Below, piece by piece: positions 7,153 to 16,495 of a stretch of DNA of 64,000 nt. How positions within the stretch are numbered: position 1 is the first letter of the stretch; the number at the start of each line of letters is the position of its first letter. Location of the stretch: the NCBI RefSeq assembly GCF_031569985.1, contig NZ_JAMQKA010000006.1:1-64000 (forward strand), written 5' to 3'. The notes beneath the pieces are model-generated. The model worked only from the letters and a program-made list of their open reading frames with translations. It searched no databases and was not told the DNA's origin. Both the position numbers and the translations under genes were made by a program. This stretch comes from JAMQKA01 sp031569985. Its GTDB lineage: Bacteria > Bacteroidota > Rhodothermia > Balneolales > Balneolaceae.

Positions 7153-10086
7153 TTATAACCTGTTGGACAGCTTGATTCGTTTATTTTTGGGGATATCGGG
7201 AGTAATCGACTCCAGGTATTCTGAACCCAGGGCCCGCTTGTTCTCCACAAAAGGCCTGATCTGAAACAGCCATAACTTGTTGTCTTTAAATCCGAGTTCC
7301 ACATCATAAGGTCCCTGAGACTCAATTCCCGGTGTTTTGGGCATAATCCTTTTGATTTGATCTGACAGCTCCCGGATCTCCTGTATGTTTTGATCGTTCA
7401 ATATCGGCTGTTCAAAAGTAGCCGACTGTTTTGCTGTTCCCCCTGCCAGGGGCAATCGGTTGTAGTACGGTTCGCGCGAAGGGGAGAGAAGCACGGTTTC
7501 GCCGTTTGATTTGACGATATATGATTCGGCAACCTGTCCGTCTACCGCGCCCCCAGCTCCCTGGCTAAAAGCCAGTGTCAGCTCATCCGGGTTCCCCGTG
7601 CCGATACCCTTGGTTATCAACACGCCAGAATAATCCACATCTACACTCGGAATTATCAGTAACGAAGGGTACACATTTTCAGGATTAAGCAGGTATCGCT
7701 GCCTCCACTTGTAGCTTCGTTCTGTGTAGGGAGACGCCCACACATCCTTGATCCCCTGGATGATCTTTTCCTTGTCAACGACATTGAAGACGGTAAGATT
7801 GAGACCCGCGCCGGTAAAATCCTTCAAATCTTCCATGTTGGTATCGCTTCGGATGAAGACGGGGAGTTCTCCCAGGGGACTGCCGAGAATCTCACTGAAT
7901 TTGTCTTCCAGTTCTTTATTAAATGAGGGAAGAAGCGGCATTTTTTTTATAGCTTCTCTCAACACTTCAAGCTGCGCTAACTGGTGTGTCTCAATAGCTT
8001 CTTCGGATGCTCCACCGCGGCGCATCTCCTCTGCCTGTGCGAAAATGCCGTTCAAAAACTGCCAGTAACTGGTATCTCGTCCCGGCATCTGTTGCTCCAT
8101 ATGCTCCCGGAAAATGCCGAACGGAATTACGAGGCCTTCCACCACCTTGTCCGGAAACATCTGTTTTAGCTGTCCCAGGTTCGCGGCCTTTGGACCGGAC
8201 AGCTTGCCCGAATCACTGGCCTTTACATCCCGCAGGTTCAGAATCGAAGTCTGATCGAGTCGAATATTGTCCACCGGCACCCTGATCCGCTCTTCGCTTC
8301 TTGTTCGCACCGTAAACAGCTCCCGTTCTTCATCGGTCATTTTTTCTTCCGGTTTCATGATCACTGTACCACGGTTGGAGACCGCATAGAATACCTTTTT
8401 CCCGGAAAGTGCCTTCAAATCCTCCAGGTTTGTGTTCGAGATCACCGCATTGGGTATGCCCAGGTTGCGGGCCAGCAATTGGACGTGAGAAACCAGGTTG
8501 CCCTCCGATACCGTAGCAATACCCGCTACCGGCTTCAGGTCGGCCGGCGGGCGTTCAAAGACATAGATTTTATTTCCGGAAACCTCGATATCATCCGGGT
8601 CCCCATCCACCACGACCAGCTCACCGTAAGCGAACCCGGGATTGAGTCCCCGGATATGACTTTGATTGGCAATGCCCATCACGCTGTTGTTCAGTCCGGT
8701 CTGTTCCGCAATGAAATCGCCGAGCCGGCTTACACTTTGTCCCAGCGGCAACAGGACGGAAGACCTGATTCTGTCATCAATAAAACCGTTCGCCAGCGGC
8801 TCGAACCCGCTAAATAGAGCCGCAACCCCGTGGTAGGTAGCCTTTACGGTCCCCGCGCCCCATTCCACTTGGCTTCGCAACAACTGCAGGTAGTTATTGA
8901 GCTGCTCAATAGTCATATTTTCTGCTTCAGGCGGGGCGAGATGATTAGAGACACGCTCCCACTCCCACATTTCAATATACCCTGTGGCGGCTGCCGTCCG
9001 GCCCAGATAATACGTTTTTTGGAGAAGATTCATCACATTTTCAGGCTGCCAGCTAACGGCCTCTTTATAGACGAGTTCTTCAAGCTTGTTTGAAATATCG
9101 AGCAATGTAAGTCGTGCACCGGCTTTTTTCTCTTCCAAAAGCCTTTCTCGAATTTCGAGTAGCATGGTAGCAGAAACCGAGATTCTATCACTTGAAGAAG
9201 TCGCCCGTGACAGCTTTTGAGCATACCCGGACAATATGTCTTTGAGTTCCGTGGGAGACAAAGTGGAAATATCTTCCCGCAGTGACTGAACATTCACAGG
9301 CTGAAAAAACGACTGCATTGTCGTGATCAGCTCATCAATCTTGCTCTTGAGGTCTTGCGAGAGCTTATCCGAATGGTTCTTCCTAAAGGACTCAACCCTG
9401 CCGATATCCGACTGTTGTGGCTGACCGTGAATTTTAACCCGTAAATCCATAAACGGCGGATACTGGTCGGAAATCACCTTGGACTGGCTTCGCATAAGCT
9501 GGGCCGTATTCTCGTCTCCCTGGTGCGGGATATCCTTCAGGGCCTGACGGATCAGGAAATAATGTTTTTGTAGTGCTTCATCGTAAGATAACAACCAGGA
9601 AAAAAACTCCCTACCCCACACTTCTTCATCTTCCGCTTGCACTGCCCCGCGGTAATACTGGGCCCTGCGGAGAATCCAGCCATTATCAATACTGCGGAGG
9701 TATTTTTCCAGCTGATACTGCTTCAGCCGCGAATGGTTGTGCTGAGTATCCCAGAAGTCCCCGTAGTCGGTTGTAGCCAGAATCTGCCCCAGATAAATAT
9801 GATTTGATTTCTGCAGGGAGAGAACGTCATCTTTGTAACGGGCGCGCTGTTTACCTCCTCCCTGCGGACACCGCTCCTGTGGCGGCACTACTGAGCCGTC
9901 CGGGCAGAACCATCTCAGATCCCGGTATGGACCGCGCGGGTCTTCCTTAAAGGCTTCGATCCTCTTCCTGATTGCTGGACCATCCACCTGTTGGGCAAAC
10001 AGTTCACCAACCAATAAAAAGAGCAGTAATATGCTTACACTATATTTAGTAACTGTTGATATCAATTTCTGCCTGTCACTTGTCAT
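7153..10086 (-). CDS. Secreted dikinase-like protein (phosphohistidine swivel domain then ATP-grasp)
   Basis: The protein (977 residues from the ATG at 10086) has a signal peptide ending near F-A-Q-Q. I prefer this ATG over the TTG at 10107 because a GGAG lies 10 nt upstream. Residues about 30-450 are mostly helical and unrecognised. Around residue 533 the motif S-H-V-Q-L-L-A-R-N-L-G-I-P matches the phosphohistidine swivel domain of PEP-utilising enzymes. From about 629 a PPDK/PEP-synthase-type ATP-grasp domain follows (G-P-K-A-A-N-L-G, then I-R-S-D-T-N-M-E-D-L near 747, and a final L-W-L-F-Q-I-R-P near 935). The order swivel then ATP-grasp, with no C-terminal PEP/pyruvate barrel, is that of glucan water dikinases rather than PEP synthase. 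An ATP-using enzyme with an export signal is unusual. It is transcribed with the serine hydrolase at 5893. Confidence 0.75.
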   Translation of the reverse strand: MTSDRQKLISTVTKYSVSILLLFLLVGELFAQQVDGPAIRKRIEAFKEDPRGPYRDLRWFCPDGSVVPPQERCPQGGGKQRARYKDDVLSLQKSNHIYLGQILATTDYGDFWDTQHNHSRLKQYQLEKYLRSIDNGWILRRAQYYRGAVQAEDEEVWGREFFSWLLSYDEALQKHYFLIRQALKDIPHQGDENTAQLMRSQSKVISDQYPPFMDLRVKIHGQPQQSDIGRVESFRKNHSDKLSQDLKSKIDELITTMQSFFQPVNVQSLREDISTLSPTELKDILSGYAQKLSRATSSSDRISVSATMLLEIRERLLEEKKAGARLTLLDISNKLEELVYKEAVSWQPENVMNLLQKTYYLGRTAAATGYIEMWEWERVSNHLAPPEAENMTIEQLNNYLQLLRSQVEWGAGTVKATYHGVAALFSGFEPLANGFIDDRIRSSVLLPLGQSVSRLGDFIAEQTGLNNSVMGIANQSHIRGLNPGFAYGELVVVDGDPDDIEVSGNKIYVFERPPADLKPVAGIATVSEGNLVSHVQLLARNLGIPNAVISNTNLEDLKALSGKKVFYAVSNRGTVIMKPEEKMTDEERELFTVRTRSEERIRVPVDNIRLDQTSILNLRDVKASDSGKLSGPKAANLGQLKQMFPDKVVEGLVIPFGIFREHMEQQMPGRDTSYWQFLNGIFAQAEEMRRGGASEEAIETHQLAQLEVLREAIKKMPLLPSFNKELEDKFSEILGSPLGELPVFIRSDTNMEDLKDFTGAGLNLTVFNVVDKEKIIQGIKDVWASPYTERSYKWRQRYLLNPENVYPSLLIIPSVDVDYSGVLITKGIGTGNPDELTLAFSQGAGGAVDGQVAESYIVKSNGETVLLSPSREPYYNRLPLAGGTAKQSATFEQPILNDQNIQEIRELSDQIKRIMPKTPGIESQGPYDVELGFKDNKLWLFQIRPFVENKRALGSEYLESITPDIPKNKRIKLSNRL

Positions 10087-10250
10087 AAATTTCAAACTCC
10101 ATCTCAACCTCTGTAGATATTTGATTTGAGGTATTTTCCTTGCCTTATCTCAGATTCTAACTTTCGAGCTACAGATTCTAATTCTACGAAAGAAACATTT
10201 AAAAATATCTACTTACACAAAATTTAATCTCTCCATAACATTACAGCATA

Positions 10251-10283
10251 AAAAAAGGCGAATCCCCGAAAAGGGATTCGCCC
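10251..10283 (-). terminator. Intrinsic terminator of the OmpA-family gene
   Basis: A perfect 10-bp stem (ggcgaatccc at 10257-10266 with gggattcgcc at 10273-10282) and a 6-nt loop. Read on the minus strand it is followed by a run of T, directly downstream of the stop codon at 10308. Confidence 0.88.
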
Positions 10284-10307
10284 AAATAATGTCGTTCCTA
10301 TCAGTCG

Positions 10308-11210
10308 TTAGTTAGATGGAGTATACTGAAACGGACTGATCGGATGTGATTCTGCACGTCGGTTCTTACGGCAACCTGGATCATCAGGACCCGCTTGCTC
10401 ATAGCAAGGAACCGGAGCTTTACCCAATCCGCGGGAATCGATGCGGTCTTCTGCAACACCATTCTCGGTGTAGAAGTCTACCACAGAAGTAGCTCTTCGT
10501 TGACTCAATCGGAGGTTGTACTGGTCGCCACCGATGTGGTCAGTATAAGCGTCTATCCGCACGCGGAAGTTCGGAGCATCCATCAGCAACTGAACATTCT
10601 CGGAAAGAATAGCAGCCGCTGCATCATCAATATTGGATCGGTCAAAATCGAAATTGATAGTACCGAGATCGCCTTCGTTAATGTAGGCAGGATCTTGTGC
10701 GTCATTCGGATCGGTACCCATCTCAACTTCCTGGGCATCGGTGAAACCGTCGCCGTCACTGTCAGAATTGTTCGGATCCGTGTCGTGATCCATAACCTCT
10801 TCATAATCATTAAGACCGTCACCATCACTGTCTGCGTTGTTTGGATCCGTGCGATAGTCGTTGACTTCTTCACCATCTTCGAGTCCGTCACCATCACTGT
10901 CTGGATTATTGGGATCCGTATCGTAGGAATTTACTTCAGGTCCGTCCTCAAGTCCGTCACCATCAGTGTCAGGATTAGTGGGATCAGTGTCGTATTCGTT
11001 TACCTCTTGTCCATCCGTTAAGCCATCTCCATCCGTATCAGCAGAATTGGGATCAGTTCCAAGTTCGGCTTCTTCGGCGTCGGTTAGCCCGTCACCATCT
11101 GAGTCAACCGGTTCTTGTACTGCGGGTTCACTTGACCCACAACCATATTGAAGGGTAACCCCTCCTGCTAATAAAATGGAAACAAGTAATATATTTAGAG
11201 CTCGTTTCAT
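10308..11210 (-). CDS. OmpA-family protein with calcium-binding thrombospondin type 3 repeats
   Basis: This 300-residue envelope protein begins with a signal sequence and a Cys at about residue 24 (Q-Y-G-C), which could be a lipidation site although the lipobox is imperfect. Residues about 36-175 contain six D-x-D-G-D-G loops spaced about 23 residues apart, typical of thrombospondin type 3 / EF-hand-like Ca2+-binding repeats. Residues about 180-290 form an OmpA-type peptidoglycan-binding domain (F-D-F-D near its start, the L-S-x-x-R-A segment and N-R-R-A-E at the end). It probably ties the outer membrane or surface to peptidoglycan in a calcium-dependent way. It stands alone with its own terminator. 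Confidence 0.9.
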   Translation of the reverse strand: MKRALNILLVSILLAGGVTLQYGCGSSEPAVQEPVDSDGDGLTDAEEAELGTDPNSADTDGDGLTDGQEVNEYDTDPTNPDTDGDGLEDGPEVNSYDTDPNNPDSDGDGLEDGEEVNDYRTDPNNADSDGDGLNDYEEVMDHDTDPNNSDSDGDGFTDAQEVEMGTDPNDAQDPAYINEGDLGTINFDFDRSNIDDAAAAILSENVQLLMDAPNFRVRIDAYTDHIGGDQYNLRLSQRRATSVVDFYTENGVAEDRIDSRGLGKAPVPCYEQAGPDDPGCRKNRRAESHPISPFQYTPSN

Positions 11211-11374
11211 TGAATTTACTCCTGTTGTTGTATGTTTATGATTTTGAAGAAAGTATATTTTTGAAATTCATCTTTGAAGCACCTTTTGAAGAGGCCATCA
11301 AGAACTAAAAGTAATGATACTGCCGAATTCAAACAAAATTTGATGAATAATTAGCATTGGTACATCATAACCCA

Positions 11375-11382
11375 TATATTTG
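11375..11382 (+). promoter_or_regulatory. TAnnTTTG element upstream of tRNA-Ala
   Basis: TATATTTG matches the -7 consensus known for Bacteroidota primary sigma factors and ends 12 nt before the tRNA. The -33 TTTG box is not convincing at the expected distance. Confidence 0.4.
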
Positions 11383-11394
11383 ACATTCGAAAAT

Positions 11395-11468
<74 letters not shown>

Positions 11469-11545
11469 CATTTTCTGTATGCCCTTCTTCCGACACTCCA
11501 ATCATCAGGTTTATATAAATAGCTGCCGAAACGAAAAGTTCCGAA

Positions 11546-11576
11546 TTTTATTACAATTGGTTTAATTGTAATAAAA
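11546..11576. promoter_or_regulatory. AT-rich inverted repeat upstream of the FecR/CHASE2 operon
   Basis: ttttattacaat (11546-11557) and attgtaataaaa (11565-11576) form perfect 12-bp arms around a 7-nt loop, about 87 nt before the first gene of the operon. It could be an operator for a dimeric regulator or a terminator-like hairpin after the tRNA. No regulator is identified. Confidence 0.4.
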
Positions 11577-11662
11577 TAGTTATTTATCATAATTACCCTG
11601 AAGTTACAAATAAATAAGCAGTTAGGCGGATAAAATATACTGAATCATTTACAGGAGGTTTT

Positions 11663-12868
11663 ATGAAAAATAACTTCCACAAAATAAAAAGCTTTTTTTA
11701 CTCTCTTTTTTTGGGAGCTTCCCTGCTGCTCGCCACTCTTCCGGGAGATGTTCAGGCACAAACACCGGTAGAACTGGATTTGGTGTTGCAACCCCAGTTA
11801 ACAAAAGCACAGGTCCTCAGCCTTTCAAACCTGGGTGTTGATCGTTCGGGCCAAGGGGCTCCTCTTTTCAACCTGGTCATAAGAAACAATGAGAATCGGG
11901 AGCAGCGAAACCTGTACCTGGAGCTGCAGATTAGCTCGAATAAACGAGGCGCCATTGCCAACCTGTACCAATGGCATAACCGCCCGTTCCATTTGAGTGC
12001 CGGGGAAGTGGTTACAGCTAATAACAACCAGCTGCAAAACGGCCTTCCCGGGGTGGAGGAAAGCATTCGTTTTAACGGGGGACTTACCCAGTCCGGAGAA
12101 GATTTTATCAATGACTTGGCCAGTTCAACAACATTTCCGGCTGATATCTATACCGTAACGCTGAGCCTGTACCAGGGTGGAAATAGTGACAGCGGCGGAG
12201 AACTCCTGGATTCCATAGAAGAGAGTTTTGGTGAAAACATCTCAACAGATACCAGTATCGATCTCTATCTTGTGCAGCCTGGCGGCGAGGTGGGATCGAG
12301 TGAGCAGATCACGACTACGTTGCCGGTATTTCGCTGGGATGGCCCAACCAATACCAATTACCGCCTCGTCATCGTCGAAGATAACGGGCAGAGCCCGGAA
12401 ACGCTGATACAGTCGGCGCTGGGATCAGAACCGATTTTAGAGAACGGCACTTCGGGAATCGGCAGTTTGTTGGACTTCGAGATTGTAGATGCCCGCCTCA
12501 ACAATATTACTTTTTCGATGCCTCCTTCCGGCGTCCAGAACCTGGAAGCCGGCCAAAAATATTATTGGCAGGTTTTTGTAAACAGGGAGACCGTAAATGC
12601 AACCGAAAATATTCCTTCTGAAATCTGGGAGTTTACCGTGGCCTCGGGGGAGCCTGGCGCAAACACGGCAGTTGTTACCACAGAAGTTGAGAATTCATTG
12701 CACCGCCTGTTGGGAAGAGAACAGTTAAACCGACTGAATGAAGATGGGTACAACTTTAATTCGATTGTAATAGGTGGGCAAACCTACCAAGGTGCTGCGG
12801 CTGTTCAGAAGCTGCAGGAACTCAGCAACAGAATTGATAATGGTGAGATTACAATTATTATTGATTAA
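11663..12868 (+). CDS. Secreted hypothetical protein, first gene of the FecR/CHASE2 operon
   Basis: The 401-residue protein has a signal peptide of about 32 residues ending in V-Q-A-Q. I do not recognise a family. The body looks like two or more beta-sandwich domains: residues about 60-190 and a second domain (about 210-330) with the W-x-F-T-V ending common in fibronectin type III-like folds. The C-terminal 60 residues are helical. A strong Shine-Dalgarno sequence (aggagg) precedes the ATG. It begins a tight four-gene run with a FecR-domain protein, an outer-membrane barrel and a CHASE2 cyclase, so it may be a periplasmic or surface partner of that sensory system. Confidence 0.75.
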   Translation: MKNNFHKIKSFFYSLFLGASLLLATLPGDVQAQTPVELDLVLQPQLTKAQVLSLSNLGVDRSGQGAPLFNLVIRNNENREQRNLYLELQISSNKRGAIANLYQWHNRPFHLSAGEVVTANNNQLQNGLPGVEESIRFNGGLTQSGEDFINDLASSTTFPADIYTVTLSLYQGGNSDSGGELLDSIEESFGENISTDTSIDLYLVQPGGEVGSSEQITTTLPVFRWDGPTNTNYRLVIVEDNGQSPETLIQSALGSEPILENGTSGIGSLLDFEIVDARLNNITFSMPPSGVQNLEAGQKYYWQVFVNRETVNATENIPSEIWEFTVASGEPGANTAVVTTEVENSLHRLLGREQLNRLNEDGYNFNSIVIGGQTYQGAAAVQKLQELSNRIDNGEITIIID

Positions 12869-12886
12869 GAGGGGAGGGCTGAATTT

Positions 12887-13636
12887 ATGAAACAGGAGAA
12901 ATTGAATTCATTTTTGGGATGGCCGCTTGTGGCTGTATTGATTCTGGGTATGGCCTCCGCTGAGATCTATAACTACTCTTCCGCCGACCGTCCACTTGCC
13001 TTTGTACGGCGGTATAAGCCTTCGGTTAATATTCAACCAAAAAATATTTCGCCTGACAAAGGAGAACCCCTTTACAGCGGAGACACCCTGAGAACAAATG
13101 AAAGTGGGTATGCGGCGGTACAGTTCATGGATAAAAGTTTTGCCAAGGTAAAGCCCAACTCTGAGTTGACCGTGCGCGGCGAGGTTAACAATGACAAAAG
13201 CACCTCCACACGCATTGCGCTTGAGGCTGGTGAAATCTTTATGGAAGTTACCCAGCGGTCTGAAAATAACTTTGAGGTGGCGACCTCCAAGTCGGTCGCA
13301 TCTGTAAAAGGCACCGAATTTGGGGTCAGATCAGACAATTACGCGTGGGTGGAGGAAGGCATCGTAGAGTTTACCTCATCGGCAACCGGGCAGACCGTAT
13401 CGCTTACCGAACGCATGTACGGACAGGTAAATGACGACAATACCATCACAACCGGAGAGCTAACGGAAGAGGATCTTCAGAAGCTTAGGAGTGACTTTGA
13501 GAGTCTTGGTAGTGAAACGGGTGAACCCCAAAAAATGAGACTGCGCTTCAGAGATGAGAACGGGCAGATCAGGGAAATAGAAATTGAATACTACGAAAAT
13601 AATGAAGAAGGTGCGGGTAACAACAACGACAACTAG
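12887..13636 (+). CDS. FecR-domain protein, membrane-anchored
   Basis: The 249-residue protein has one N-terminal hydrophobic helix (about 11-28) and a FecR-type domain at about 50-170, with the typical pattern L-Y-S-G-D-T-L-R-T then A-V-Q-F-D/M-x-S and F-E-V-A-T-x-x-x-x-A-S-V-K-G-T-E-F. FecR domains act in the periplasm as sensors or assembly modules. The C-terminal tail is acidic with many Asn. No sigma factor or anti-sigma gene is next to it; instead it lies 18 nt after the secreted protein and 30 nt before the barrel gene. FecR proteins encoded beside CHASE2-domain cyclases are a recurring pattern in other bacteria, so it probably works with the cyclase at 16496. Confidence 0.85.
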   Translation: MKQEKLNSFLGWPLVAVLILGMASAEIYNYSSADRPLAFVRRYKPSVNIQPKNISPDKGEPLYSGDTLRTNESGYAAVQFMDKSFAKVKPNSELTVRGEVNNDKSTSTRIALEAGEIFMEVTQRSENNFEVATSKSVASVKGTEFGVRSDNYAWVEEGIVEFTSSATGQTVSLTERMYGQVNDDNTITTGELTEEDLQKLRSDFESLGSETGEPQKMRLRFRDENGQIREIEIEYYENNEEGAGNNNDN

Positions 13637-13666
13637 ATCCTTGGGTTTACATATTTCCTGAAAAGA

Positions 13667-16486
13667 ATGACTGGAAAACGTTATAAGATGGCTACTCTTG
13701 GGGACCAGCACATAGCACTGCTGTCATTGGTATTGCTACTGGCGTTAATGCCGACAAACACTGCCTTTGGTGAAAAAAGAATACAGGACACCTATAATGT
13801 GCAACACCAGGCACCAACAGTAATAGAGCGGGCGGAACCGGTTACCCTTTCTTTCGATATTCCGGCCATTAATGTTAACAACGTACTAGAGGCATTTCTT
13901 TTTTATAAGTATGATGGGGAGATATCCTACCGCCAGCAGCGAGCTTCATACGACCAGACGGGCTTTGCCACTACCCTGAAAATTGACAACCAGTCTGCGG
14001 GATCACTGGAATATTATTTTGTTGTACAGATGAATGACGGGACGCGCATCACCTATCCCGCCACCCAGCCCGATTCCGACCCGATTCGCGTTGACATTGT
14101 AGATCGGCGGGAAACCGTTACTGAAAATGCGCCGGGCATCGACTATACCATCCTGTCTCCTGAACCCGGTTCCACCTTGCCCCCGAATGATGTCTTGGTA
14201 GCGATCACTCTTTTTTATGAGGAGGGTGCTGTGGATACCGCCAACTCCTCGTTTATCCTCACACTGGACAATCAAGATATTACGGAACAGGCTGAGGCTT
14301 CCGACTACTTCTTCTCCTATTCTCCTGATGAGATCGCTCCCGGCCAACACCGGGTAAGCCTAGAACTGGCTACAACCAGCGATACCACGAGCATTGCCGA
14401 CTGGCAATTCAGGGTTCTAGATCCGAACATTACGGTAAGCCGTGGCAGTAATGTTGAATTGAGTGGAGGTCAAGAAGAAACCTTTGCGCCACAGGGCCAG
14501 GTGGAACTGACGGCCCAAAACCAGCAGGTTGGCGGTATTGGGAATGACGTTTTAAAAGGGGATATACGCCTCTCGGGTGGTAAAGACAATATTCGGTATT
14601 CCGCTTATGGACTGCTAACCTCCCAGGAGTCTTCCAGACTACAGCCGCAAAACAGGTATGGAGGAGAACTTTACATCGGCAACTGGCTGGAGTTCCAGGC
14701 CGGACACGTGTATCCGTCGATCAGTCCACTAACCATATCGGGACGCCGGGTGCAGGGGATCAACACCGAACTGCATGCCTTCAACGGGGCGATCAATGCC
14801 CAGTTCCTCCACGGGAAAATTAATCGCAGGATATCCAATCTTTATAGACCCGTGACGATTGATTCGGTATTCTCTGACAATGGAGTATTAATAGACACCA
14901 ACTACTCCATCGGGTTTGAAAACAATGGCCGGGGCACTTACAAACGAAATGTAACCGGTGGGCGCCTCAGTTTTGGCCGGGGAGAAACGTTCCAGTGGGG
15001 CCTGAACTTCCTAAAAGTGCGTGATGACACCACCTCGCTGGCGACGGTACGAGACTTTGACGACCTGATGAACAAGCGTCCTGATTTAACCGAGGAGCTC
15101 GATCAATCTTCGATGAACGACCTGCAATCCAACCCGGACCTGCTCAGTGTGTCGGGGAACCCCCGGCCCAAAGACAATTTTATTGGTGGCAGTGATTTGA
15201 TGGTCAACCTTTTTGATAATATGCTGCGACTGCGTAGTGAAATGGCCGTCGGCCTGCTTAATGAGGATATAAGCCCGGGCGTGCTATCCAGTGACCAGGA
15301 TCTTGATATTGATTTGAGTGAAGATGAAAGCAATCAGTTGGACCGCTGGGCATGGCTCATCATCATAAATGAAAATATGAATACCCTGCCGCTCCGGTTC
15401 AATGTAGAGGGCAATAAAACCAGTGTGGAATCAGCATATTTCCCGACCTCCATACTGGCCAACCAGTCGGAGCTGAACTTCAATATTTCTGGCAACAACT
15501 TCCGGGCACAGTACCGCTGGATCGGCCCGAATTATGTATCGCTGGCCAATTCTACCATTCGCAGGGATGTTGCTGGCGTTACGCTGTCAGACCGGTTCCA
15601 GCTCTTTGACGACCGATTGTATGTGACGCTTGGATACGAAAATTTAAATGACAACGTATCGAACACTAAAGACGCCACGACCAGCACGCAAACAGCCCGT
15701 ACGAACTTCAGCTGGTTCCCCATTGATCAATATCTTCCCAGGATAAGCGTTGGGTTTATGTATCGTAACAGGGATAATGCCGTACCCCTTTATAATCCTT
15801 TTGTGGCTGAAACCGGCAATCCCGAAAATATTTCAGTCCGAAACTTTTCACAAAGTGACACCTCCATAACAGCCAACCCGCGCCTCAGTAACACTTCCCA
15901 ATTCACTACCTCCATTACCCAACAGTTTGAGCTATTCGACCTGTCACACCACGCGAATCTCAACTTTTCTTACCTCGACACCAAAGATGAGTTTTTCAGA
16001 TTCGGAGACACAAAGAGTTCTTCAGTTAACTTTAATCTTCAGAGCCGCTTTTCTGAAATACCGCTCAATACCACAGTCGGTTTTAACATCAACAGTACCG
16101 AAACGCTGGGGGGCTTATCGGATATCATGGTTACCGGGTTTAACGTGGGAGGTTCGCTCATACTGATGGATAACAAGCTGGATCTGAATACCAACCTGGC
16201 ATTCACCAAAAACAATATCGAGTCTACCTCGCTGCAAATTTCCAACAACGCTACCAGTGATCCCAGTGACGATATTTACCAGCCGCAAACGGATGAAAAT
16301 GGAGATCGTATCATAGAGGAGACCGAAAATAACCTGGTCATCATTCGCGCCGGTGCTCAATACGACCTTGCGACAAATCACGCCTTGATGATTAATTTCA
16401 GCTATACCAACATAGCAAATCAGCTGTCCAGCCTGAATCCTCCAAATGACCATCGGCTGGAGGCTCGCTATATTTTCAGATTCTAA
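13667..16486 (+). CDS. Outer-membrane beta-barrel protein with N-terminal Ig-like region
   Basis: The 939-residue protein carries a signal peptide of about 35 residues. Residues about 40-265 look like two beta-sandwich domains. From about 270 to the end, alternating strands rich in aromatic residues and Asn/Arg make a large barrel, and the chain ends in Y-I-F-R-F, the terminal aromatic signature used by the BAM complex. No TonB box or plug is seen, so it is not a TonB-dependent receptor. It is the third gene of the operon, and its stop is only 9 nt from the cyclase start. A role as the outer-membrane part of a FecR/CHASE2 sensing path is inferred from position alone. Confidence 0.75.
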   Translation: MTGKRYKMATLGDQHIALLSLVLLLALMPTNTAFGEKRIQDTYNVQHQAPTVIERAEPVTLSFDIPAINVNNVLEAFLFYKYDGEISYRQQRASYDQTGFATTLKIDNQSAGSLEYYFVVQMNDGTRITYPATQPDSDPIRVDIVDRRETVTENAPGIDYTILSPEPGSTLPPNDVLVAITLFYEEGAVDTANSSFILTLDNQDITEQAEASDYFFSYSPDEIAPGQHRVSLELATTSDTTSIADWQFRVLDPNITVSRGSNVELSGGQEETFAPQGQVELTAQNQQVGGIGNDVLKGDIRLSGGKDNIRYSAYGLLTSQESSRLQPQNRYGGELYIGNWLEFQAGHVYPSISPLTISGRRVQGINTELHAFNGAINAQFLHGKINRRISNLYRPVTIDSVFSDNGVLIDTNYSIGFENNGRGTYKRNVTGGRLSFGRGETFQWGLNFLKVRDDTTSLATVRDFDDLMNKRPDLTEELDQSSMNDLQSNPDLLSVSGNPRPKDNFIGGSDLMVNLFDNMLRLRSEMAVGLLNEDISPGVLSSDQDLDIDLSEDESNQLDRWAWLIIINENMNTLPLRFNVEGNKTSVESAYFPTSILANQSELNFNISGNNFRAQYRWIGPNYVSLANSTIRRDVAGVTLSDRFQLFDDRLYVTLGYENLNDNVSNTKDATTSTQTARTNFSWFPIDQYLPRISVGFMYRNRDNAVPLYNPFVAETGNPENISVRNFSQSDTSITANPRLSNTSQFTTSITQQFELFDLSHHANLNFSYLDTKDEFFRFGDTKSSSVNFNLQSRFSEIPLNTTVGFNINSTETLGGLSDIMVTGFNVGGSLILMDNKLDLNTNLAFTKNNIESTSLQISNNATSDPSDDIYQPQTDENGDRIIEETENNLVIIRAGAQYDLATNHALMINFSYTNIANQLSSLNPPNDHRLEARYIFRF

Positions 16487-16495
16487 CCCGGGACT

